NCBI GenBank assembly: GCA_020002185.1
Contig: CM034533.1
Coordinates: forward strand, 37,060,833-37,124,832
Direction of reading: 5' to 3'
Length of the DNA: 64,000 nucleotides
Origin: Paraescarpia echinospica
Lineage: Eukaryota > Annelida > Polychaeta > Sabellida > Siboglinidae
Under the pieces are notes generated by a model that made no database searches, had not been told where the DNA came from, and worked only from the letters and a program-made list of their open reading frames with translations. Made by a program: the position numbers and the translations under genes. How positions within the stretch are numbered: the stretch's first letter is position 1; every line of letters begins with the position of its first letter. Below, piece by piece: positions 35,790 through 48,200 of this stretch.

Positions 35790-37746
35790 AGACGGCAACA
35801 GAATGCTGGAATATATTAAAGAGTGAAATTTAGTGCATAGTCGATAAATTTGTACCCTTCAAAAAACAAGGGAAACGGCCAAAAAAAAAACACGTATCGA
35901 AAGAAGCCATTAGAATAATTAAGTATAAACAAATGATGTGGAAGTCATATAAATGTACTGAAAATGATGAAGACTACAACATTTATAAAGAAGCACTTAA
36001 CCAAGCTACAGCTGAAATTAGAAATTCAAAGAGAAGCTATGAACAACAATTAGCTAGTAATATAAAACATGACAGCAAGAGTTTTTATGCGTATGTTCGA
36101 AGCAAACAGAAAGTTCAAGATAAGGTCGGTCCTCTAGAAGATAGTGCTGGAAATATAATATCACAGGGATTCTTAATGGCAGAAGACCTGTATGAGTACT
36201 TCAGTTCAGTGTTTACCAGAGAAGATACTAATTCACTGGCAATACCAGAGACTATGTTCAAGGGGGCAGATTCAGACTAGTTAGGACAATTAATTGTAAC
36301 CCCAGAAATGGTAGCCAATAAAATAAGGGCTATGAATGATAATAAATCACCTGAAGTGGATGGGATTCCGCCCAAACTACTATTGGAAATTGTAGAACAA
36401 ATTAGCGTACCGCTTGCAACATTTTTCAATTTTTCATTAGAAGAGGGAGTGGTTCCTTTAGAATGGAAAGAGGCAAACATATTATACCGTTATTTAAAAA
36501 AGGTTCGAGAAACAAGTCAGAGAACTATAGACCAGTGAGTTTCACATAAGTGATTTGCAAATTATTAGAAAGTCAAATTAAAGATCACATGGTGGATTTT
36601 CTTGTTAAACGTAACTTGATAAACCTATCTCAACATGTTTTTTTTTAAAGCGAGGTCATGCTTAACAAATATGTTATGTTTTTTGAAGACATCACAAAGT
36701 AGATAGATGAGGGATCACCAGTAGATATCGTCAACTTAGATTTTTTAAAAGCTTTCGACAAAGTATACATCAAAGCTTATTGCTTAAACTAAAGGCCCAT
36801 GGCATAGGAAATGGTATAATAAACTGGATATAAAAATGGCTGATTGACAGAAGACAACGTGTAGTAGTTGATGGGGAGGCTTCAAACTGGAAATCGGTAT
36901 TGAGTGGGGTACCACAGGGATTAGTACTAGGACCTATATTATTCTTAATATATATCAACGATTTGGATGATAAAATAACAAGCAATGTGCTGAAGTTTGC
37001 GGATGATACAAAAGTGTTTAGAAGGATTAAAAGTGATGGAGATAGACAACGTTTACAAGATGATCTTGACAAATTGATCAAATGGTCTGAAAAGTGGCAA
37101 ATGCTGTTAAATTTTTGGAAATGTAAATGCCTCCAAGCAGGACGTGGAAACGAAGAGGTAGATTATACAATGGGGAGTAATGTACTAAGTACTACTGTAA
37201 AAGAAAAGGGCTTAACCATTAGTGCTGATATGAAGGTTTCAGAGCAGTGCGCAATTGCTGCTTCAAAGGGAAATCAAATCCTTGGATTAATTAGGCAAAA
37301 CATAACGTATTACGAAAAAGAGCTAATAATACCGCTGTACAAAGCAATAGTGAGGCCTCATTTAGAATATTTTTACAAGCGTGGAGGCCACGTCGGAGGA
37401 AGGACATAAATATGCTAGAAAGAGTACAGAGGAGAGCGACTAAAATTATACAAACACAGAGGGATCTTAGTTTCGCCTAAAAGAATGTGGTTTAACAACA
37501 CTAGAGACCAGGAGATTGAGAAATCAGATAGAAGTGTTTAAAATATTGAATGGTTATGAAAATATTGATAGAAATATTTTTTTCTCAGTTAAGAAAGATA
37601 GAAGGACTAGAGGACATGAATTTACATTAGCAAAGGAGCAGTGTAGATTAGATATAAGAAAGTTCTTATTTTCACAAAGGACTGTACATGAATGGAACAG
37701 ATTATCTGCTGATTGTGTGGGTGCTAGTAGCGTGAATATGTTTTAA
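35790..37746 (+). pseudogene. CR1 copy B: reverse transcriptase and C-terminus
   Basis: Motifs in order are: RNSKRSYEQQLASNIKHDSK and AEDLYEYFSSVFTREDTNS; after a stop at about 36,280, LGQLIVTPEMVANKIRAM and DGIPPKLLLEIV; then frame changes to VDIVNLDFLKAFDKV (motif A), SGVPQGLVLGPILFLIYIND (motif B, 36,897 onward) and LKFADDTKVF (catalytic FADD, about 36,996). DRQRLQDDLDKLIKWSEKWQ, SADMKVSEQ and the terminal RTVHEWNRLSADCV follow. All catalytic aspartates survive, but at least four frame interruptions make it inactive. Confidence 0.85.
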
Positions 37747-37900
37747 AATAAAATCGACACATACCTCAGAAGGGCGGGATACACATAGATAAAAGGGCCG
37801 GACTTTTGATAAGCCAAAGGGCTTCCTTGTCCACCTGCCACCTAGAGTTAATTCTCTGGGTGGCAATCTTGTTAAATCTTGTTAAATACAATAAATTACG

Positions 37901-38380
37901 CTAGAGTCCCTTATTTGTATGACTGCTAACCAAAGTAGCTAGCAGGTTCTGGCTTACTGAAATATTATCTTATGTAAGTAGTTTTAAGTTTGTTATTAGA
38001 TTAAGGTGTTCTAAAATACGTTATCTGTCTAACTTTAAGCACAACTGTTACTCAATATACGGCTACTGCTACATTATGAATAATATTAAGGCAAGAATAA
38101 TGCTTATTGATCAATAATTCCATTCGCTTTTTAACTTTTCTGCACCACCATCTCATAAAAACATAAAGCAGCAAAGTTTGGTAGGAAATATTAGTATAGA
38201 GAAAAGTTTTATAATTTCATATTTGTAAAATTGTACATGTTCCACTAAACGATTATCGAACCAATTTGCATTTTCAAATTCATGACGCCACCGCTAGGAT
38301 GCGTTTTAATTATCTTGATAGCCAGGAGTGATATAGTCCTGCCGCCAAACAGTGATTTTAAGCTGAACCGTGCTGTGGAA
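37901..38380. repeat. Inverted copy of the CR1 spacer, then unassigned DNA
   Basis: 37,950-38,145 is the reverse complement of 25,785-26,075 (landmarks GCAAGAATAATGCTTATTGA and GTAGTTTTAAG). Beyond about 38,150 nothing is recognised. Confidence 0.6.
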
Positions 38381-39130
38381 AATAACCAATGTTCTTGCAG
38401 GTCAGAAACAGCATGATGCCCAAGTAGCACCCTTGAGGAATTTGAAATATTTAAGATGGTCGCCAATAGGTTAAAATATATTGTAGAATTGACTATAATT
38501 TCCATGCTATGCCCCGTAGTACGCACTGGTTGGGGATTGAGTAAATGTTTTTGCGTGCGAGGATTCCAGTGGGACAACTAGTGGTAGTGTATACAATGTG
38601 TTCAAGGGATAATCCAAGATGGCAGCCAAAATCACCACTATTACTGTGTGCATATATACGTTATAATAAATTCGATGTTGTGGCTTATGCCACATAACAC
38701 AACTGATTACATATGCAGGAGGTCTACTGATTCAGAATATGCATGAAGCCACTCATTGAGGAATTTGAAATATTCAAGATGGCCGCGAATAAGTGAAAAT
38801 ATGTCGAATTGTTCATAATTCTTATACTATACCACCAAGATAGTTAGTTGTTGTGTCTAAAACCATGTATTTACAACGGGGAATTCCAATTGGACAACTT
38901 GTGGTAGCAGTGTATGACAACGATACATATATATAATTATATTATATATATATATATATTATAATCCAATATGACTGTCAAAAGCATTACTATTACAGTG
39001 AAAATATAAGTTATCATAAACTCAATGTTAGACTTATGCAACGAATGACTACATAGGCAATATATATATGATTAGAAATATTATGCATGTTGCCACCCTG
39101 GCATCATTGCGGAATTCGAAATATCCAAGA
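38380..39130 (+). repeat. Degenerate tandem units of about 330 bp containing AAGATGG (YY1-like) motifs
   Basis: GAGGAATTTGAAATATT plus AAGATGGTCGCC occurs at about 38,436, GAGGAATTTGAAATATTC plus AAGATGGCCGC at about 38,758, and GCGGAATTCGAAATATCC plus AAGATGGTTGCC at about 39,109. Between them a second sub-unit (TCCAAGATGGCAGCCAAA near 38,609; TCCAATATGACTGTCAAA near 38,965) is followed each time by ACTATTAC. AAGATGGC resembles the YY1 core. No coding function is seen. Confidence 0.6.
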
Positions 39131-39349
39131 TGGTTGCCGACTGGTGAAAACAACGACTCCCTCTGGTATAATGACTAGGAGAAATGACTTCGACAACGAA
39201 TTCTGTGGGATTTTCAAATACATGTAACCGAATGTTCGGAAATGAGCACGTTTGACGTTTCCCATTTGCATTTCGCTTTGCAATCTTTGAGAACTACGTT
39301 TCCCATTTGATAGTCGGCATGCTATCACTGTGTTAGCATCCGTAATTTT

Positions 39350-39390
39350 GATATACGGAAACATATTTTTGAATCATGTGATATATATTG

Positions 39391-39423
<33 letters not shown>

Positions 39424-39700
39424 AACACTATCTACCGCATTGCCTGTACAGTGCCTCATAATACCGCATTACCTGTACATATGTAATGACGACTATTACA
39501 TAAATTTTCACGATCGAATATGAACAAATTATGAGCAGTATAATTTCAGTTGACTATTTATATCAATCTAGGTGCACGTTTTTGGTTTCAATTCCATATT
39601 AATAAGTATTCTAATGTTGATGTACAGGTAATGTTATTTTAATTAAAACCATATTAGCTGTACAGCTGTTTATGTACAGGCAATGTGGTGATTTTAAGTA
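39350..39700 (-). repeat. Dispersed repeat with CGCATTACCTGTACA motifs (copy 1)
   Basis: ACGGAAACATATTTTTGAATCA is followed by a (TA)n tract and ACCGCATTGCCTGTACA / ACCGCATTACCTGTACA. The whole block is matched in reverse complement at about 63,760-63,945. Further TGTACAGGTAATG and TGTACAGGCAATGTGGT motifs lie at about 39,624 and 39,673. Confidence 0.65.
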
Positions 39701-41134
39701 TATAAACTTACAGCCAATGAGCGGCCACTGGCTGACCTTTTATGACCTACGACACAGTGTTTCATGAAAATAAATGGCGCCGGTATTTTATGTAGTGTTG
39801 CGCGAAACTGTACTTGTTTACACTTGAACCCTTATAAAAGTCGACTAAGTTTTACCCCGGCATTAAACTGCCATGCTAGTTACACAACTTTAATGCTTAC
39901 TGCGTGTAATATGTGTGAGGTAAGCAGCAGCCGAGAGCAACTGCGTTACCGACACTGACACTTCGGCGTCGAACTCGAAGGCCGACAGTATTTAATATAA
40001 TTCCCGATCAACAAATCCCGTGGTCCTTCAGGATTGTCATTACTTTAGTCTAGAACGAGCTCGTATTGATTTATGTTCGACAGTTTTAATCATATATCAA
40101 TATTATTCTTGAAAAATTGTCAATGGCATATCTATATCGACTGTAGGCTACTAGCCTTAGAACACTAGGAGTCGGACGCACGCTTTTCGACACAGCCACA
40201 CCACAGGCGTCTTTATTCGCGAGTTGGAATTTGTTGGTCTAATTTTTTAAGTAACCCACTCACAACAATAGTTTGCACAACTTTGACGGATTAGTTATTC
40301 AATATTTAGTACATAAATAATCTTACGGACGAATTGGTGCAGGTTTTTATTAAAACAGCATAACACATTAGGACGCACGATTCAATACCGTACATGGCTC
40401 ATGGGTGGGGGGGGGGCGAATTGGAGTATCCTAACAAGCACTATTTCACTCTAATCCTTATTTTGTATATGTTCTACTGGTCTTTTTGTGTTGATTAAAA
40501 TTAAAATAAACCTGATATTTATGTTACGTAGCATAACAGTTACTGTGAATATCTTGATATAATAAAAAGTATACACAATTGACTAATTATTACAGGATCT
40601 ATTAATAAACTGTCATCAACATTTAAATGTCTGCTTCGATTTGCTTAAGATCAGGCCACAAAAATGTGATTAACAAATAATTTGATTAATATTAAGTCAC
40701 ACCTCATTGCAACATTGTATTATACATGGACTGTAGAAGGCATATCTGTGTTATATAAAAACAGTCATCAACACTTTTTGTAAATAAATACATTTATTAA
40801 GATACAAAATAATATATGTGCATACATCTCATTTATTCAGAACATAACTTCACACATAATTAAAGTATTTGTCCCAGTAATACAAGTGTAGGCATTTCTA
40901 TATTTAACACACCAGTATGTTTGTCCATGCAGTCTATAAGACCGAAATGTAATGGCTACTGCAGTATACATATGAAACAATCTATTGCAGCAACTAGCAC
41001 CATTTCGATAAAACAACAAAGACAAGATAGACATATGGAATAGACTTCATTTGGGGAGGGCCTGTCCGTTTCATGAGCGGGGGGAGGGAGGGGTGTGCGC
41101 GTCAGTTTGTCTGCAATATATTGATTATCCAGTG
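39701..41134. other. Unassigned DNA
   Basis: No supported gene was found. A run of eleven G at about 40,407-40,418 and a purine-rich GGGGGGAGGGAGGGG at about 41,080 are the only notable compositional features. Short frames here lack motifs. Confidence 0.5.
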
Positions 41135-41945
41135 GGCATACAACGTTGGTACAACGTCGATTAGTGGTTGGATATACGTTGCGACGTCGAAAACCATACA
41201 TACAACGTCATTACAACGTCTGATCGTCAACGTTGTAACAACATTGAAATATGACCTTGACACGACGTTGATATCAAGTCGACAACATAACCCGACTTCA
41301 TTACAACGTTTGGTCATCAACGAAATACGGACGTTGACATCCGTACAACGTTGCAATCAAGTCGACAACCCAACCAACTCGATTCATGTCATGAAAACAA
41401 CGTCTTTATAACGTCTTGCCATCGACGTTATAATGACGTGGGTGATGTGACGTTGATACAACGTTGTAAATAAGTCGACAACCTAACCGGACGTCTTTAC
41501 AACGTCTGGTCATCAACGAAATACGGACGTGGAAATGTGACATCCGTACAACGTTGCAATCAAGTTGACAACCCAACCAACATGATTCATGTCACGAAAT
41601 CAACGTCTTTATAATATCTTGCCATCGACGTCATAATGACGTGGGTGGTGTGACGTTGATACAACGTTGAAATTAAGTCGATCAACTAACCCGACGTCTT
41701 TACAACGTCTGGTTGTCAACGAAATACGGACGTGGAAATGTGACATCCGTACAACGTTGCAATCAAGTTGACAGCCCAACCAACTCGATTCATGTCATGA
41801 AATCAACGTCTTTATAACGTATTGCCATCGACGTCATATTGACGTGGGTGGTTTGACGTTGATACAACGTTTAAATCAAGTCGACAACCTAAACCGACGT
41901 CTTTACAACGTCTGGTCATCAAAGAAATACGGACGTGGAAATCTG
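41135..41945 (+). repeat. 203-bp satellite, about four monomers, rich in AACGT
   Basis: The marker CGTCTTTATAACGTCTTGCC recurs at 41,401, about 41,604 and 41,807, giving a 203-bp period. Within each monomer ACAACGTTG, TCAACGAAATACGGACGT and GTTGACAACCCAACCAAC recur, and there is a half-unit substructure around ACAACGTC. The first monomer is diverged and the last is truncated. Palindromic AACGTT and ACGT cores are dense. Confidence 0.88.
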
Positions 41946-42119
41946 ACATTTTGAAGTAGTCGCCGATCAGGATAATGACTGCAAGTGTACCAACTGTAAC
42001 CTTTCGTCATAGTATAAACTAAGAGTGGCGAGGATGCCGTTTACGCACGGCCCTACATCACCGAAACGCATCGCGGTAATTATAATTTAACGCAGCATTA
42101 TTAGCGTCAAGCATATATA

Positions 42120-42964
42120 AACTACTTAACAAAATAAAGTTATAATTCTCTTAAATGGCATATATTATAATATGTGGGGATTGCACCTCAAGATATTTGG
42201 TATCAAAGGATGCAGTGATCAAATATGGATTAAATGAATGCAACCAAGCAGAATTTACACCATTATCTGCATGACCAGAATGGGGTATGTACGGGGGGGT
42301 CTGGTCCCCAAAGTGGCACTTTTTGCACACTAGGGATAAAACACTCAGAATGGTCTTTGAAATAATTTTATTGCGCACATTACATCAATAACGAGTGGGT
42401 CCACCAGCTGTAGCAATGCACGACTCACATCTACAGCGTATACTGTTTACCAAGCGCTGTACACTGTTTTGAGGCAACCTGTTCCACTCTTTTTGTCGTA
42501 CACCAGTCTGCAATTGTCCAATTGCCCTACCACGCTCTAAACTGGACAGATGTGGCGTGATTGTTATCACACAGATTATTCCAGAGCAATGTCTCAGAGA
42601 CCAGTACATATGAATGACATTATGAACCATTGTGTAAACTAGTGCACACATGTTAATGTTTTGCATGAGTAATCCCATTCAATGGGGGAACTTCATTGTC
42701 CAGTGGCAGTGGTCAAAGGATCATTAACACTAGCTTGTAACAAATGACTGCAAAAGTTGTGAAAGTGCCACTTTGGGGACCAGACCCCCCTGTACATACC
42801 CCATTCTGGTCGTGCAGATAATGGTGTAATTGCTGGTTGGTTGCATTCATTTAATCCATATTTGATCACTGCATCCTTTGATACCAAATATCTTCGGGTG
42901 CAATCCCCACATATTATACTATATGCCATTTAAGAGAAATATTACTTTCTTTTGTTGAGTAGTT
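42120..42964 (-). mobile_element. Internally deleted Tc1/mariner-like element with long inverted repeats
   Basis: The inverted repeats of about 210 bp (42,120-42,330 and 42,757-42,964) begin AACTACT and are flanked on both sides by TA, the Tc1/mariner target duplication. They share TTAAATGGCATAT, TGTGGGGATTGCACC and GGGGTCTGGTCCCCAAAGTG-like landmarks. The interior of about 430 bp encodes two joined ends of a transposase on the - strand. With the catalytic middle missing it depends on transposase from elsewhere. Confidence 0.82.
42385..42570 (-). pseudogene. Tc1-like transposase remnant: N-terminal helix fused to C-terminal end
   Basis: The - strand frame reads PHLSSLERGRAIGQLQTG, the first helix of the paired-type DNA-binding domain of Tc1-like transposases. 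It then runs directly into KEWNRLPQNSVQRLVNSI and RCRCESCIATAGGPTRY, their usual C-terminus. The DDE/D catalytic region (normally about 250 residues) is absent. The join is in frame and the stop follows TRY at 42,385. Confidence 0.8.
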
Positions 42965-44046
42965 TATGTTGCCTAAAAGAATGGTATCCATATAACTGCA
43001 AACTTCCGAGTTCTGAAATAAATTCAGGAGAATGTCAGGTTCAAGTACCTCCAGCTGTATGCTCATGCCCCACTGCTCATGCGAAGCTGCATATGTCGAG
43101 TACTCTTATAATTTATTGGCAGGCATGTATGCGGGACATTTTTCTGACGTGTCACGTATATGTCTTATCTATCGGTTATAAGTCCTATGCATGTAATCTG
43201 CCTTAGTAATGTAACATATTCATGATATATATGTACACTAAATAATAAGTCACTGGAGTATACATGCAATACACAAATATGTTCTGTGTTTCACTGTTAT
43301 CTATCAGTTTCCCGTCAATGGTACTGTTGTTTTGCTATATTTAAAAAAATGTTTTTGTTGTTGAAATCCTTTCATTGCTCAATCTTTTTACGGGGTGTCC
43401 GTCTCGTACGTCTATGATCATTATCCTTAAACTGTTGAAGTTTATTAGTAGAACAGGATCAATCAACACAAAACGTGTAACTTTAATACATAATATATAA
43501 TTACCACCCTAAATAGTGAAATCATTAATTGCATACCTTATCACATAGAGATGGTAACAACATAAATCTACTACACAATTGCATTTTTTGTTTGCATCAG
43601 CGTGGAAACGATGACAGTAGTATGCTATATTCAGTCACAGTAACATGCTTATTGCAGATCACTTGCTGAATCAATTGACATTCACAGTTGTAACTTAACA
43701 CGCCTGTTGCTGTATTCTGGTATGAATCTATGCCTATTTTCTGCAAAGAAGGTATGGTCAAACATGTAGTGAAGCTCGCGTCAGAAGCAATACTAATTAC
43801 ATGTTGTGCACTTTATGTTCTATCACTCATCTAGTTTGTCAGGCATTTGCATTTGAGAACTACATTAGTCAGTCTGTATAACCAAACATTTTATGTAATT
43901 CAAGTACTTTTATTCCTTATACCTAATCAGTGTATAAGCTCTAGAATTTCTATTTAATTATTTTCCTAGCACATTCTTAATACAAAAGGAAAGACAATGT
44001 TGTGTTTCTTTTTGCTTTCGCTAAGATCTAACAAAAAAGTTTGCAT
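42965..44046. other. Unassigned DNA
   Basis: AT-rich, with no motif-bearing frame or repeat recognised on either strand. Confidence 0.5.
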
Positions 44047-44420
44047 ACCATCAATGTCATCATGACTTGTATACCATAAATACCAGCATGGCTAGCATAC
44101 CCTCAATACCACCATGGTTTGCATACCATTATGGCTTGCACTCCACCAATACAATCATTGTTTGCATACCATCAATACCACCATAGCATGCATACCACCA
44201 GTGCCACCATGGCCTGCACACCATCAATAAAATCATGGCTTACATCAATACAATCATGGCTTGCTTATCATCAATACCACCATGGCATGCATGCCATCCA
44301 TACCATCATGGCTTGCATGCCATCTATATTGCCATGGATTGCATACCATCAATACCACCATGGTTTGCATACCACTATGGCTTGAATACCATCAATATCA
44401 TCATGGTTTGACTACAAATC
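44047..44420 (+). repeat. Minisatellite, unit about CATACCATCAATACCACCATGG plus CTTG
   Basis: About fourteen degenerate copies of a unit of about 24-27 bp. The unit lacks stops in one frame, giving a repetitive His/Met-rich reading (HQYHHG, MACTP). The translation is not supported by any family. Confidence 0.85.
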
Positions 44421-44889
44421 TGTTGTTAAACAAAAATGTCTTTTCTTTATTTCTGTTGCATCATGTGTTTGGTGTTGTTTAATGTTGTCTTTATTATGGT
44501 CCAACTCTGTCCTGTTTGAAGGCTTCCATCTCTATTTTCTGTTGAAAGAAATATTGGTGCAACAATTGAGCAAAAACAACAGTTGTTAGAGTAAATCAAC
44601 AACACACAGTGTCATCTTGTATGGTTTGCCTAAATACAAATTGCATCACTGCAAACATTTAAATACATAGTATTGTTTAATCAGTCAAACCATCATTCAG
44701 TGTAATCTTCCATTATATATTTTAAGAGTAACAATTGTGAAGCAGATGTATATCATCAGATCCATTTATGCATCATTAAACTTTACGGTGCAGTATCCTT
44801 ATCACCAAGATCAATGCAAACCGTTGGTAGAATGTTTTTCCTGTCTGATATCCAAGAAATAAATGTGTGTGAAATATTTAAAATGCCAG

Positions 44890-45015
44890 CATGAAACTTT
44901 ATTGTAGTGGTTATTTTATTAACTTAACGTAGTGGTTATTTTATTAACTTAAACATTGCATTTTCTATTTTATTAACTTAACGTAGTGGTTATTTTATTA
45001 ACTTAAACATTGCAT
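44890..45015 (+). repeat. Short tandem duplication around TAGTGGTTATTTTATTAACTT
   Basis: GTGGTTATTTTATTAACTTA is present three times and a related TATTTTATTAACTTAACG once more, with AAACATTGCATTTTCT linkers. This is a recent local duplication. Confidence 0.75.
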
Positions 45016-46189
45016 TTTCTTCACATTATTATAATAAACTTGTGTCTAGTTTAGAGAAAAACGCTTGGGGCCAGACCACTGTTAGCCTTCCTGTTGTGTT
45101 GCAATAACATAGTACCTAGTAACTGCTGATGTTTAAAATTTGTGGGAAATGAATGCAATAGATCTAGCAGGTTGAGTGTTAGCATGTATTGGCAGTGAAA
45201 TGATGCACATTTGGAAGAGTGTAGTTGGTGTAGTGATTTTTGCAATTTTTTTTACATGACACACGTGCGTGCAGGAAATCATGTCTATTTTGGTAAATAT
45301 TGATGGGCACCGAGCATGGATGTGTTTTAAAAGAGCTGGAGGTACATGATTTTGATGACGTTTGACCAGTATATGATTTCTGAAATTTCAGATTTTTGAA
45401 AAGTGGAAAAGCTAACAGTGGTCTGTGCCTTTCTTTGTTGTATACAAGTACAATAACTAACCAGGTAATCGTTCTTCATCAGTCATACTATTTTCAATGT
45501 ATGATGTGGTTAGCATGGTGTCCTCCTCACTCCACCATGTGTATGGCCGAAGCTGGAAGGGAAAACAACATTTTAAAATATACCTGTGGGAAGCATCTTA
45601 CAATTACTTCAATGTATTTAAATGTATTTTGGCATTGCAGATCCACACAAATTTTGCATCTTCAATCGATGGTATTTTAGGCCTTTTTGCATGCCTATGC
45701 TGCCATTTTAGTTTATAAATGTCCTTCAATCCATATTATTTATGTTACATAATATTCCATATATGTCATAATAGTTATTATCCGATTAAAGTGTAAAATA
45801 TAAAAAACTAAAGTGATCAAAGATCATGTGGCTTACACTCTTAGCCAGGGGCATAGCTAGGATTTGTATAAGGGATGTAGTGGGGTAAGATTGGTTGTCC
45901 AAATGTGGATTTTCAGCTTTTTCCAAAATGCAACATGTTTAAGAGGTTTTAGATGATCAATATTTGACATTTCAGATGAATACACAGTTGAAGATGCTCT
46001 GTAATGTCACACGTTGGTCAATTTATGTCATGTGTAATTTGGACACTTCATATAAAGATTCACTATCAATTGAAGACATTATAATCACCTCTCTACTGCT
46101 CTGGTTGCAGTTAATTTGTGGCAATCGAAGACATCCCAAAGCCTACAAATGTTATGCGAACACATTTTAGTATTATACAAACACATGAT
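45016..46189. other. Unassigned DNA, one inverted motif pair
   Basis: CCAGACCACTGTTAGCC near 45,070 and its near-complement AGCTAACAGTGGTCTGTG near 45,410 form a distant inverted pair. Some short + strand segments follow acceptor-like sites (for example 45,272 and 46,104), but none has a partner exon or recognisable product. Confidence 0.4.
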
Positions 46190-47059
46190 AGACATTAATA
46201 CATTATTTATATTCTGCTACACAGAAAAATATTCATAGATTACAGGTGCCTGGGAAAAGACACTTGAAATGTAAATTTAGAAAATATTATTAACACCTTG
46301 TGACACAAAATCTCTGCCTTCAAATTGATTTGTTCAACTAAAATATAACAGTATGCATTGACATTTGTTCAATCTGTTGTTGCTATCTTTTCGGGTTCAT
46401 GTTTTAGTGGCTTGAACAGAAGTAGCCATGGAGAATCCGGAACAAAATCCAATAGGATACATTACTGTGGACAAAACACCACAATATAAAAAATCCCACA
46501 ATGTTGAAAGTGCACAAATCTTGCGACAAAATGAAATGTGTTTAGGTCTGGGGTCAATTACATTACAATGTAATGTATTACTACTACTTAGCTTCCTTCT
46601 GATTACTATTACATGCTGAAAAAATGCATTATTTATATGCATTGTTTATATGTTTATATGCATTCCTGCTATGATTTATTTTAGTGCAAAATTCTACAAT
46701 TAAATATCAATTTTAGTGCAAGCCAACCTACTCTAAATAAGGCAGAACACAAGAAAAGCAGCCTCTATATAGCACTGCATAACTAAATTAAATACACGAT
46801 TATAGCATGTAATGTTACAACAGTTCCCTGAGTAAACCACAGGTGCAATTCTCTTGACTGTAGTTGTTAATCACTGTGTTGTAATTGCTTTAAAAGGTGT
46901 ATGCCTACCAAAGTTGTTAAGACTTCAATAAACATTTGATTTCAGTATGGTTGTATGAATAACCAGCTGGAATAGATAGTGAATGATGTACAGTAAATAC
47001 CAACCATGTTTTGTAGAGATGGTCTTAAAGTTGTCGTTATCAGCCCCAACTGTCATCAC

Positions 47060-47094
47060 CAAAGCGTTTCTTCAAGTTCACTGGGAAATTTCTT
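47060..47094 (-). CDS. Candidate host exon 3 (35 bp)
   Basis: On - a CTGACATTTCAG acceptor precedes AAGAAATTTCCCAGTGAAC, and the exon ends CGCTTTG before GTGATGAC. In phase 0, as required by the exon at 47,710-47,748, it reads KKFPSELEETL plus two bases. It is short, but phase continuity with two other exons raises confidence. The next exon toward lower coordinates was not identified. Confidence 0.4.
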
Positions 47095-47709
47095 CTGAAA
47101 TGTCAGGAGCACTAATCATAATGTTGTTTATACGGTATTACATCAAGCAGAGAACACCAGTCATAATGGTGTTTATATGATATTATATTATGCAGAAAAC
47201 ATTGCTTTTATAAAATGCATGTACTTATAGGTTGCTCTTGCGATATGACAGACAATAGCTGCTGAATAGCAGGTGTTACAAATAGTCTGATATCAATCAA
47301 TTTGATACAATTTTACCTTATTTTTTAGATTCTGCAAACAGAAAAATGTATGTAGGTTAAGATGCCCGGGAAGACACAATGCAAATTTAGTCTACAGTGG
47401 CTGCTATATTTTTGAATTACCTCTGTCAAATTTGAATAGAGGTTATGTGGCCATGGAAAATCTGGGACAAAATCCAATTTAGGATAAATTCTTATGGACG
47501 AAACACCACAATGCACAATTCCTGCAACAACATTTAATTAGTGAACATTATTTTCTTGAATTCATATAAGTTGATAGTTTGAGGTAAGAACTATTTACAA
47601 AATAAAAATCAATTTGTCTTGCCATTGTCTGTACTAATGTACAGTTAATATATAAGTTGTCCAGATACCGGCCATGGGCACTGAATCTGTAGAGTAAATT
47701 GTAATTTAC

Positions 47710-47748
47710 CTGAGAATCTTGTTTTCTTTTAGCAGCACTTTCCTTCAG
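47710..47748 (-). CDS. Candidate host exon 2 (39 bp)
   Basis: A strong - strand acceptor (TTTTGTTTTATTGCAG) and donor (CTCAG then GTAAATTAC) enclose exactly 13 codons: LKESAAKRKQDSQ. Charged, lysine-rich and stop-free, it looks like part of a nuclear protein. The phase (0 in, 0 out) fits the exons on either side. Product not recognised. Confidence 0.55.
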
Positions 47749-48200
47749 CTGCAATAAAACAAAAATCTCAGTGATATAGTGGTTCATATATGTTATACTT
47801 TTATTGAATATTTGCAAAAATAAAATTGATTGAGAATTGAAAAAGATACATTTGCTTTTAAGTCAAGTTTCATATAAAGTACAGGTTCATATGCAGGATC
47901 GTTTCTGCATAAGTATAATGACCCCCCCTGTATCTCAATACAATGTTTTTTATGTGTGCACACAAATAATAATTGTATAACTCAATGACACTTCTGAGAA
48001 AGTACATTAGTTATGCTACTAGAGCTTATTTAGCAATATCTTAGATAAACACATTCATACTAGTTATACATGCCTGCAGCTGATATTAATCATAGTGCAA
48101 GCTAATTTACTTTGAACTATGTTAATGTTATGTATGAACAGGAAAAAGGCAGCCTATATAACACCACATAATTACCATCACTGTTCTAGGTAGACCCGTA

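Larger units (their letters stand above)
46190..48200 (+). repeat. Ancient duplicated segments
   Basis: ATGGAGAATCCGGAACAAAATCC near 46,428 resembles ATGGAAAATCTGGGACAAAATCC near 47,452, with matching upstream (GGGAAAAGACACTTGAAATG / GGGAAGACACAATG) and downstream (GACAAAACACCACAAT / GACGAAACACCACAAT) blocks. A second pair (AGGCAGAACACAAGAAAAGC near 46,740; ATGAACAGGAAAAAGGCAGC near 48,133) follows the same order. The duplicates have diverged heavily. The two small exons of the - strand gene lie within this region. Confidence 0.5.

Noticed and set aside
45268..45360. Short + strand exon-like segment (MSILVNIDGHRAWMCFKRAGG)
   Set aside because: The acceptor and donor are tolerable, but there is no partner exon, family match or phase test.
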